From: an uncultured Alistipes sp.
GTDB taxonomy: Bacteria; Bacteroidota; Bacteroidia; Bacteroidales; Rikenellaceae
NCBI GenBank assembly: GCA_900769745.1
Contig: CAAGHX010000044.1
Location: forward strand, 1-10,421
DNA: 10,421 nt
Reading direction: 5' to 3'
Under the pieces are notes generated by a model. The model ran no database searches and was not told the DNA's origin. It was given only the letters and a program-made list of their open reading frames with translations. Position numbers and translations under genes: made by a program. Shown piece after piece: positions 1-6,762 of the stretch (the stretch's first letter is position 1; every line of letters starts with the position of its first letter).

Positions 1-12
1 CTCTTCCGATCT
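1..12. other. Illumina sequencing-adapter remnant at contig edge
   Basis: The first 12 bases, CTCTTCCGATCT, are identical to the 3' end of the common Illumina TruSeq/PE adapter. A 12-base match exactly at the first position is very unlikely by chance. The simplest reading is untrimmed adapter carried into the assembly, so these bases should not be treated as genomic. Confidence 0.9.
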
Positions 13-27
13 TTTGCAGACTCTTTT

Positions 28-58
28 TTTGTGGCTACCAAGCAATATATTATCTTTG
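28..58 (+). promoter_or_regulatory. Bacteroidetes-type promoter of the NCS2 permease gene
   Basis: A -33 box TTTG at 28-31 is followed after 19 bp by a -7 box TATCTTTG at 51-58. This fits the Bacteroidetes housekeeping consensus TTTG / TAnnTTTG. Transcription would start a few bases after 58, giving a leader of roughly 20 nt before the ATG at 86. The adapter remnant at 1-12 lies outside both boxes. Confidence 0.65.
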
Positions 59-85
59 TCGATGTAAAATTTTGCCAAGAACACT

Positions 86-1354
86 ATGGAACTGAAATAT
101 AATCTCAACGACCGCCCCGCAACGGGACAACTTATGCTATACAGCCTGCAATGGTTTGTGCTTGCGGTAGCTGTGGTAATAACCTCGATGTTTATCGCAA
201 CAGGCACCCCAGCCGAGAAGATTCTCTACACACAGAAGGCCTTTGCGCTTGTAGGAAGTGCCATCATAGTACAGGCCCTGTGGGGACACCGCCTGCCAAT
301 CGTTGTTGGTCCTGCATCTGTTCTGCTCGTTGGTATCATCACCGCCCTCTCTTCGCAGGACACAGAGCCAAACACCAACAAGATTTACACCGCGGTAGCC
401 ATCGGCGGAGTGATAGTTACGCTGCTCTCTACGGGAAAGATCCTACACAAAGTTCAGCGAATATTTACACCTCGTATAGTGGTGGTTATCTTGATGTTAA
501 TTGCATTTACGCTCTCTCCAACAATCAAGAATCTAATCTTCCCAGCAAGCGAGGTGGAGCGCCACTCCTTTGCTCTGTGGGCAACCATCATCGGCATACC
601 TGCAATGGTGCTCGCCGCAAGTCGTTTGAAGGGTGTCGCTAAGTCGCTACTTATACCTATTTCACTGATTATCGGTTGCATAGTGTACTATGCATTTTTC
701 GGCGGTTTCGGCGAGATTGTCGGCGCACCAACCCACAGCGAAGGCGCTCTGCTGATACCAAAATTTGAGTTTGACGCAAGCATGATTCTTGCATTCCTAT
801 TTTGCTATATCGCACTATTAATCAACGATATAAGCTCGATACAATCACTCGGCACAATGCTCAACACCGACGACACCGACAAGCGTTGCCGCAGGGGTGT
901 TGGCGTGACAGGAATATTCAACATCATTGCAGGCTCGATCGGCATTATCGGCCCAGTAAACTACTCTATGTCGCCAGGCGTGATTGCATCATCGTCGTGC
1001 GCATCGCGCTATGCCCTACTCCCTGCTGGCGCGGGACTTATCGTTTGCGCTATCTTCCCTAAGCTCATAGCAATACTTACAGCCATACCTAATACTATAA
1101 TTGGCATCGTGCTTCTATACCTCATGGGAACACAGCTCGCGGCGGCACTCAATATGCTTACAGCTGAAAAATCGGCCAACACATTCAACAAGGCACTTAT
1201 CGTCGGCCTGCCAATTATGGTAGCCCTACTATTCTGCATTGTGCCTATGGGCGCCATACCTCCTATCTTGAAGCCATTGATGGGTAATGGTTTTGTGATG
1301 GGTGTAATCACGGTAATCGTACTCGAGCACCTGATTTTCCGCGACGAGAAGTAG
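86..1354 (+). CDS. NCS2-family (xanthine/uracil permease-type) nucleobase transporter, divergent
   Basis: This 422-residue polytopic inner-membrane protein has about 12-14 hydrophobic segments and almost no soluble domain, matching the size and layout of the nucleobase:cation symporter-2 family, which takes up uracil, xanthine or related bases with protons or sodium. Recognisable family pieces are SLQWF in the first membrane segment (20-24), LPIVVGPA (70-77), ALLINDISSIQSLG in the TM8 region (243-256) and GPVNYSMSPGVIASS near the TM10 half-helix (289-303). The usual Gln-His of the first segment is Gln-Trp here (22-23), and the Glu expected in the TM10 motif (Y-S-E-N type) is absent, so this is a divergent branch and the substrate cannot be assigned. 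The start at 86 suits the promoter at 28-58 and leaves a short hydrophilic tail before TM1. The gene stands alone, ends in a terminator at 1382-1418, and uses GAA, CAA and AAA codons that the downstream operon avoids. Confidence 0.85.
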   Translation: MELKYNLNDRPATGQLMLYSLQWFVLAVAVVITSMFIATGTPAEKILYTQKAFALVGSAIIVQALWGHRLPIVVGPASVLLVGIITALSSQDTEPNTNKIYTAVAIGGVIVTLLSTGKILHKVQRIFTPRIVVVILMLIAFTLSPTIKNLIFPASEVERHSFALWATIIGIPAMVLAASRLKGVAKSLLIPISLIIGCIVYYAFFGGFGEIVGAPTHSEGALLIPKFEFDASMILAFLFCYIALLINDISSIQSLGTMLNTDDTDKRCRRGVGVTGIFNIIAGSIGIIGPVNYSMSPGVIASSSCASRYALLPAGAGLIVCAIFPKLIAILTAIPNTIIGIVLLYLMGTQLAAALNMLTAEKSANTFNKALIVGLPIMVALLFCIVPMGAIPPILKPLMGNGFVMGVITVIVLEHLIFRDEK

Positions 1355-1381
1355 GCGATTAAAATCACCAACAAAAGATAG

Positions 1382-1418
1382 TAAATCCGTACATTTTGCT
1401 GTGCGGATTTATTTTTTT
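1382..1418 (+). terminator. Rho-independent terminator after the permease gene
   Basis: A 12-bp stem (1382-1393 with 1400-1411, one T-G wobble) closes a six-base TTTTGC loop and runs straight into seven T residues at 1412-1418. It begins 27 bp after the permease stop codon and separates this gene from the SusC operon. Confidence 0.9.
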
Positions 1419-1445
1419 ATTTATACCTATATATAATAGTACCCG

Positions 1446-1461
1446 AAAAGGGCCTAAAATA
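1446..1461 (+). repeat. Dispersed GGCCTAAAA motif, copy 1
   Basis: AAAAGGGCCTAAAATA occurs here and again, base for base, at 8872-8887. Both copies are followed by an A-rich stretch and ATAAT. Both lie outside coding sequence. Function unknown. Confidence 0.5.
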
Positions 1462-1592
1462 GCAAAAAATAATCGTAACAAATCGAAAGTTAAAAAGAGG
1501 CAAAAGGTAAATAAAAATAGTCTAAGTAGCTCAATTTTGTTTTGCGAGCAAACTAAATTTTATATCGCAAATTATAATTTGTAAGAAAAATT

Positions 1593-1609
1593 GGCCTAAA
1601 ACAAATAAT
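1593..1609 (+). repeat. Dispersed GGCCTAAAA motif, copy 2 (partial)
   Basis: GGCCTAAAACAAATAAT shares the GGCCTAAAA core and the trailing ATAAT with the two longer copies at 1446 and 8872 but differs upstream, where TT replaces AG. It may be a degenerate member of the same element or a chance match in AT-rich DNA. Confidence 0.35.
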
Positions 1610-1718
1610 GCATAATAGCATAAATATCTATCTTGGTTCTATTTATTTAGTTGGTAGAAAATATCCCATTTCAATCAGTAACACATAACGCCATTATAGA
1701 TTACATACTGTAAGATAT

Positions 1719-1745
1719 TTAACATTAAATTAACATATTGTGTTA
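1719..1745. promoter_or_regulatory. Operator-like repeats upstream of the SusC promoter
   Basis: TTAACAT occurs at 1719-1725 and again at 1730-1736, exactly 11 bp (about one helical turn) apart. The second copy overlaps a perfect inverted repeat TAACA-TATTG-TGTTA (1731-1745). The block ends 26 bp before the -33 box, a usual place for an activator site. No regulator can be named. Confidence 0.35.
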
Positions 1746-1771
1746 GATTGTGAAAATATTTATTAAATAAT

Positions 1772-1803
1772 TTTGAAAATTAATGAATAAATCCGTAACT
1801 TTG
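1772..1803 (+). promoter_or_regulatory. Bacteroidetes-type promoter of the SusC/SusD operon
   Basis: A -33 box TTTG (1772-1775) and a -7 box TAACTTTG (1796-1803) are separated by 20 bp and both match the Bacteroidetes consensus fully. Transcription would start near 1810, leaving a leader of about 50 nt. A small palindrome ATTTA-T-TAAAT (1758-1768) ends just before the -33 box. No comparable promoter is visible in the short gaps between the operon genes. Confidence 0.8.
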
Positions 1804-1859
1804 CAGATGTATCATTTGGAAAATTAGGTACATTAGTAACACAAACGTACAAAAAATTA

Positions 1860-4800
1860 ATGCTTATGGTTAGGAAAATTGTACTTTCTATCGTTGCTAT
1901 TCTGTCGCTGAGCTTCGTAGCTATGGCACAGAACAAGCAGGTGACAGGTACGGTAAAGGACACAGGTGGTAACCCTATCGCCGGTGCGTTGATTTTGGTT
2001 GACGGAACAACCAATCTCGGTACTGTATCTGAGGCTACCGGTGAGTTTAAGCTGATGGCTCCATCAAACGGCGTTTTGAACGTATCGTTTATGGGTTTCA
2101 AGTCTATGCAGGTTGCTATTGCCGGTAAGACAAAGCTCGACATCGTAATGGAGGTTGACTCTAAGTCGATGGACGAGGTGGTGGTAACGGCGTTCGGTCA
2201 GACAACAAAGGAGGCCTTTACAGGTTCTGCTGCTGTCATCAAGTCTGACGACATCGCCAAGGTTCAGTCATCAAACGTAGCTCAGTCGCTCGTAGGTCGC
2301 GTGGCCGGTGTGCAGACTTCAAGCTCTTCTGGTGATTTGACTGGTAAGCCATCAATCCGTATTCGTGGTTTCTCTTCAATCAACGCGAGCCAGAGTCCGT
2401 TGTGGGTTGTTGATGGTGTTCCTTACGAGGGCGACCTTAACAACATCAACCCATCGGATATCGAGTCGATGACTGTATTGAAGGATGCTGCTTCTAACGC
2501 ACTTTATGGTGCACGTGGTGCCAATGGTGTGATCATGGTAACTACTAAGAAGGCTAAGCGTGGTGAGGCTAAGGTTACATTCGACGCTAAGTGGGGTGTT
2601 AACTCTAAGGCTCTTCGTGAGTATGAGGTGATTAAGTCACCTGAGCTCTACTACGAGACTCACTACAAGGCTCTCTACAACTACCACTCAGCTTCAGCTA
2701 ACGCTTATGAGTTGGCAGCTGGTAGCTTGACAGGTAGCGCAACTGGTGGTCTTGGTTACAACGTTTACACAGTACCTGAGGGTCAGTACCTTATCGGTCG
2801 TAACGGTAAGTTGAACCCTAACGCTACACTTGGTAACGTAGTTAACTACAAGGGCGAGGATTACTTGCTTATGCCAGATGACTGGATGGATGAGGCTTAT
2901 GACAACGCATTCCGTCAGGAGTACAACGTTAACATCGCAGGTGCTAACGAGCGTTCAAACTTCTATGCTTCACTCGGTTACTTGGATAACACAGGTATCA
3001 TTAAGAGCTCTGAGATGCAGCGTTATACAGCTCGTTTGAAGGCTGATTACCAGGCTAAGAAGTGGTTGAAGGTAGGTGGTAACATGTCTTACGCACACTT
3101 CCAGTCAAGCAACGGTAACTCTAACGAGGGTTCTTCAAGTTCAACTGGTAACATCTTCGCATTTGCTTCACAGGTAGCTCCTATCTATCCTTTGTACATG
3201 CGTAACGCTGATGGTTCAAAGAAGATTGACCAGTACGGAATGGAGATGTATGACTACGGTAACAAGGGTAACGCAGGTTTGGTTCGTCCTATCTTGGCTG
3301 ATGCTAACGCTATGCAGGTTAGCTGGTTGGATAAGGAGATCGCTGAGGGTAACGCATTCTCTGCTAACGGTTTCGCTGATTTCGATATCATCGACGGTTT
3401 GAAGCTTACTATCAACGGTTCTACAACTGTTGACGAGACTCGTTCCCTCTCAATGGCTAACCCATACTATGGTCAGTTCGTAGAGCAGGGTGGTTCACTC
3501 TATCGTTACCACACTCGTAGCTGGGTTTACAACTTCCAGCAGTTGCTCTCTTACAGCAAGACATTTGCTGACAAGCACAATATGGACCTTATGCTCGGTC
3601 ACGAGTACTACCGCACTCAGTACTACTACCTCCAGGCAGGTAAGTCAATGCTCTACTCTTACGATTCTGAGGAGTTGGCAGGTGCAGTAGTTGACTCTTC
3701 AGTAGCTCACTCTTACACTACAGACTACAACAACGAGGGTTACTTCTTCCGTGGTCAGTACAACTATGACGAGCGTTTCTTCTTCTCTGGTTCATACCGT
3801 CGTGACGCTTCTTCTAAGTTCCACCCAGACAACCGTTGGGGTAACTTCTGGTCAGTTGGTGGTTCTTGGATTATCGACAAGGAGAATTGGTTCAACGCTG
3901 ATTGGGTTAACCTCTTGAAGGTTAAGGCATCGTTCGGTTCACAGGGTAACGATGGTATCAGCAACAACCTCTACACTGATACATACTCAGTAGAGAACAA
4001 CAACGGTCAGGTAGCTGTCCTCTTCAACTCTAAGGGTAACAAGGACATCACTTGGGAGACTAACACTAACCTCAACATCGGTGCTGAGTTTGGTTTCTGG
4101 GACAACCGTTTGGCTGGTAGCGTTGAGTTCTTCAACCGTAACACTTCTGACATGTTGTTCTACTTTACAGTTCCTGCATCACTCGGTTACAACGGTTACT
4201 ACGCTAACGTAGGTGATATGTTCAACCGTGGTGTTGAGTTGGAGTTGAACGGTGATATCATCCGCACTAAGAACGTTGTTTGGAGTGCAAACATCAACAT
4301 GACACACGTTGCTAACAAGGTAACTAGCTTGGCAGATCAGTACAAGAACCAGACAATCGAGGGTTACAGCGGTTATATCGATGGTAGCTACTACGTTGCT
4401 GAGGATCTTCCACTCTACACATTCTACATGCGCGAGTACGCTGGCGTTAACGAGAATGGTGAGTCAACATGGTGGAAAGATACTCTTGACGAGAAGGGTA
4501 ACGTAACAGGTCGTGAGGCTACTTCAAAGTACACTGACGGTACACTCTACATCCAGGAGTCTGCATTGCCTAAGGTATATGGTGGTTTCTCTACTAGCGT
4601 TTCTGCTTACGGTTTCGACGCTTCTATCGCGTTCACATACCAGTTGGGCGGTTTGGTATATGACTCAGGTTATGCTAACTTCATGTCATCACCTTACGGT
4701 TCTTCAGTAGGTTCTAACTACCACAAGGATATCTTGAACTCTTGGTCAGCTGACAACACTGAGTCAAATATTCCACGTTTGCAGTACGGTGATCAGTACT

Positions 4801-5060
4801 CTACTGGTACCAGCGATCGTTTCTTGACAAGCGCTTCATACCTCAACATTCAGAACATCAACGTTGGTTACACATTGCCATCTGAGATTACTAAGAAGTT
4901 TGGTGTATCTGCATTGCGTGTATACTTGGCTTGCGACAACGTAGTTTACTGGTCTAAGCGTCAGGGTCTTGATCCACGTTATTCATTCTCAGGTTCTACT
5001 AACTACGCTAATTACTCTCCTATCCGTACTATTTCAGGAGGTTTGAATATCGTATTCTAA
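1860..5060 (+). CDS. SusC/RagA-family TonB-dependent outer-membrane transporter
   Basis: This 1066-residue outer-membrane beta-barrel imports a bound ligand using TonB/ExbBD energy. A signal peptide (1-23, cleavage after AMA before Gln24) is followed by a carboxypeptidase-regulatory-like beta domain (about 27-100), the TonB-box-like segment MDEVVVTAFG (104-113), a plug domain (about 115-235) with the family hallmarks RIRGFSSI (167-174), VVDGVP (183-188) and LKDAASNALYGARGANGVI (207-225), then a barrel of about 830 residues ending in a C-terminal Phe (GGLNIVF), as expected for BAM-inserted proteins. The length is normal for the family. The leading carboxypeptidase-like domain and the adjacent SusD gene mark the SusC/RagA type. 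ATG at 1866 is an equally possible start two codons later; the leader is A-rich with no clear Shine-Dalgarno site. Codon use changes abruptly near codon 235: TCG and GCC are frequent before and nearly absent after. The ligand is unknown because no degradative enzyme is adjacent. Confidence 0.96.
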   Translation: MLMVRKIVLSIVAILSLSFVAMAQNKQVTGTVKDTGGNPIAGALILVDGTTNLGTVSEATGEFKLMAPSNGVLNVSFMGFKSMQVAIAGKTKLDIVMEVDSKSMDEVVVTAFGQTTKEAFTGSAAVIKSDDIAKVQSSNVAQSLVGRVAGVQTSSSSGDLTGKPSIRIRGFSSINASQSPLWVVDGVPYEGDLNNINPSDIESMTVLKDAASNALYGARGANGVIMVTTKKAKRGEAKVTFDAKWGVNSKALREYEVIKSPELYYETHYKALYNYHSASANAYELAAGSLTGSATGGLGYNVYTVPEGQYLIGRNGKLNPNATLGNVVNYKGEDYLLMPDDWMDEAYDNAFRQEYNVNIAGANERSNFYASLGYLDNTGIIKSSEMQRYTARLKADYQAKKWLKVGGNMSYAHFQSSNGNSNEGSSSSTGNIFAFASQVAPIYPLYMRNADGSKKIDQYGMEMYDYGNKGNAGLVRPILADANAMQVSWLDKEIAEGNAFSANGFADFDIIDGLKLTINGSTTVDETRSLSMANPYYGQFVEQGGSLYRYHTRSWVYNFQQLLSYSKTFADKHNMDLMLGHEYYRTQYYYLQAGKSMLYSYDSEELAGAVVDSSVAHSYTTDYNNEGYFFRGQYNYDERFFFSGSYRRDASSKFHPDNRWGNFWSVGGSWIIDKENWFNADWVNLLKVKASFGSQGNDGISNNLYTDTYSVENNNGQVAVLFNSKGNKDITWETNTNLNIGAEFGFWDNRLAGSVEFFNRNTSDMLFYFTVPASLGYNGYYANVGDMFNRGVELELNGDIIRTKNVVWSANINMTHVANKVTSLADQYKNQTIEGYSGYIDGSYYVAEDLPLYTFYMREYAGVNENGESTWWKDTLDEKGNVTGREATSKYTDGTLYIQESALPKVYGGFSTSVSAYGFDASIAFTYQLGGLVYDSGYANFMSSPYGSSVGSNYHKDILNSWSADNTESNIPRLQYGDQYSTGTSDRFLTSASYLNIQNINVGYTLPSEITKKFGVSALRVYLACDNVVYWSKRQGLDPRYSFSGSTNYANYSPIRTISGGLNIVF

Positions 5061-5081
5061 TACACTATAAAGACTTAGATT

Positions 5082-6731
5082 ATGAACAAGATATTGAAAA
5101 TTTCGACTTTGGCCCTCGCTGCCTCAGTGGCATTGACAGGCTGTATAAAGGAGACCGAGCCTAATAGTGTAGTTACTGCTGAGTCTGTTGCTCAGTCAGC
5201 TACAGCAGTTGAGGCGATGGTTAACGCTATCCCTGTTGCGGAGGCACTTCCTTATTCTGTATTCGGTTCAAGCAACAACCAGGGTTTTGACTTCGGTCTT
5301 CCAGGTATCATGTGTGCAACTGACTCTGCTACCGGTGATGTAGTTGGTACAACCGGTGATGCAAACTCTGGATATAACTGGTTCTGGTTCTGGGATGTGG
5401 GTACTTCATTGAACTCAAACCAGTCTCGTTCACAGTTTACTTGGTACTGCTACTGGAACTTCGTTAAGTCATGTAACGATATCATCGGTATCATCGGCGA
5501 GGAGCCTGCAACTGACGAGATGAAGGCTTACTTGGCTTACGCTAAGGCTAACCGTGCAGCACTTTACTTGGATATGGCTCGTTCATTCGATCCATTGGAG
5601 AACAAGTACACTAACGTAGAGGCAGTAAAGGGCTTGACAGTTCCTAAGATTACTGAGGCTACAACAGAGGATATGGCTCGTAACAACCCACGTTTGACAC
5701 GTGACGAGATGTTTGAGTTTATCTTCGCTGACTTGAACTCTGCTGAGGAGTTGCTTAAGGACAACTCACACACTGCTGGTAAGGACGTTCCTTCTTTGGC
5801 TGTTGTTTACGGTTTGAAGGCTCGTGCATACCTCTGGTTGGGTGGCTTCGACAAGTCAAACTACGCTCAGGCTGCTACATACGCTCGCAAGGCTATCGAC
5901 GAGTCTGGTGCAACTGTTTTGACAGAGTCTCAGTGGTTGGATCCTAAGACAGGTTTCAACACTCCTAACAACTCTTGGTTGTGGTACTTGCCACAGTCAG
6001 CTGAGGGTGTAACAAACTTGGTTAACTTCGTAGCATGGCGTGGTGCTGAGGCTACTTGGGGTTATGCTTCACTCGTACAGCAGGGTGTTCACGTTAACTT
6101 CTACAACCGTATCTCTGACACTGACTGGCGTAAGCGCGCTTTCACTGGTCCAGATCCATACGCTTGGTGGCAGGCTAACAAGGATATCTCTAACATCAAC
6201 CTTGATGATCCTGATTTCGAGGAGTACTTCGCACCTTACGCAAGCGTTAAGTTCCGCCCTGCAGGTGGTGAGATCTTGAACTACAAGGTTGGTAACCCAA
6301 CTAGCGTATGTATGATGCGTGTTGAGGAGATGATGCTTATCGAGGCTGAGGCTACTGCATACACTAACCCAACTAAGGCTGCTGAGCTTCTTGAGGCTTT
6401 CGCAGTAACTCGTGACCCAGCTTACACTAAGCCAGGTAACTTGACTACAGAGGCTGTTGTTAACGCAGTTATGTGGCAGAAGCGAGTTGAGTTGTGGGGT
6501 GAGGGCGTAGTATTCTACGACTTCAAGCGTCTCAACTACAGCATCGAGACTGGTTATGAGGGCACAAACGTTGCTACTGATAGCCGTATTAAGACTGACG
6601 GTCGTGCTCCATGGTGGAACTTCGTAATCCCTGAGAAGGAGGTTATGCAGAACGAGGCGTTGAAGGGCTTGAACAACCCAGAGCCTTGTGATATCGTTCA
6701 GCCTTGGGTAGCTCCATCAGACGAGGAGTAG
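5082..6731 (+). CDS. SusD/RagB-family surface lipoprotein (transporter lid)
   Basis: This 549-residue lipoprotein should sit on the cell surface as the ligand-capturing lid of the upstream SusC barrel. The lipobox LTGC puts the acylated Cys at residue 21, and the acidic/basic run after it (C-I-K-E-T-E) resembles Bacteroidetes lipoprotein export signals. SusD hallmarks in order are the helical WNFVKSCNDII region (125-135), the TPR-like stretch AKANRAALYLDMARSFD (154-170), VYGLKARAYLWLG (242-254), MRVEEMMLIEAEA (412-424) and the C-terminal WQKRVELWGEGVVFYDFKRL (465-484). An aromatic cluster NWFWFWD (99-105) is a candidate ligand-facing surface. The gene begins 21 bp after the SusC stop and is surely cotranscribed. 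Its length is typical. Codons are strongly biased to GAG, AAG and CAG except in the signal-peptide region. Confidence 0.95.
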   Translation: MNKILKISTLALAASVALTGCIKETEPNSVVTAESVAQSATAVEAMVNAIPVAEALPYSVFGSSNNQGFDFGLPGIMCATDSATGDVVGTTGDANSGYNWFWFWDVGTSLNSNQSRSQFTWYCYWNFVKSCNDIIGIIGEEPATDEMKAYLAYAKANRAALYLDMARSFDPLENKYTNVEAVKGLTVPKITEATTEDMARNNPRLTRDEMFEFIFADLNSAEELLKDNSHTAGKDVPSLAVVYGLKARAYLWLGGFDKSNYAQAATYARKAIDESGATVLTESQWLDPKTGFNTPNNSWLWYLPQSAEGVTNLVNFVAWRGAEATWGYASLVQQGVHVNFYNRISDTDWRKRAFTGPDPYAWWQANKDISNINLDDPDFEEYFAPYASVKFRPAGGEILNYKVGNPTSVCMMRVEEMMLIEAEATAYTNPTKAAELLEAFAVTRDPAYTKPGNLTTEAVVNAVMWQKRVELWGEGVVFYDFKRLNYSIETGYEGTNVATDSRIKTDGRAPWWNFVIPEKEVMQNEALKGLNNPEPCDIVQPWVAPSDEE

Positions 6732-6762
6732 TCGTTTAACGAACTAAAACAAAGAAAAGATT

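Larger units (their letters stand above)
1419..1771. other. AT-rich non-coding intergenic region upstream of the SusC operon
   Basis: I see no credible gene here. The only longer forward reading frame starts inside the permease terminator and encodes a low-complexity Lys/Asn/Ser-rich peptide. The stretch holds two copies of the GGCCTAAAA motif (1451-1459 and 1593-1601) and, close to the promoter, short direct and inverted repeats (1719-1745 and 1758-1768). It is most likely the regulatory region of the operon. Confidence 0.6.

Noticed and set aside
151..642. Second forward frame inside the permease gene (163 codons)
   Set aside because: The composition (many Cys, His, Arg, Ser) is that of an out-of-frame translation; the permease frame has clear membrane segments and family motifs.
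1396..1584. Forward reading frame for a 62-residue Lys/Asn-rich peptide
   Set aside because: It starts within the permease terminator hairpin, is low complexity as expected from AT-rich DNA, and has no promoter or recognisable domain.
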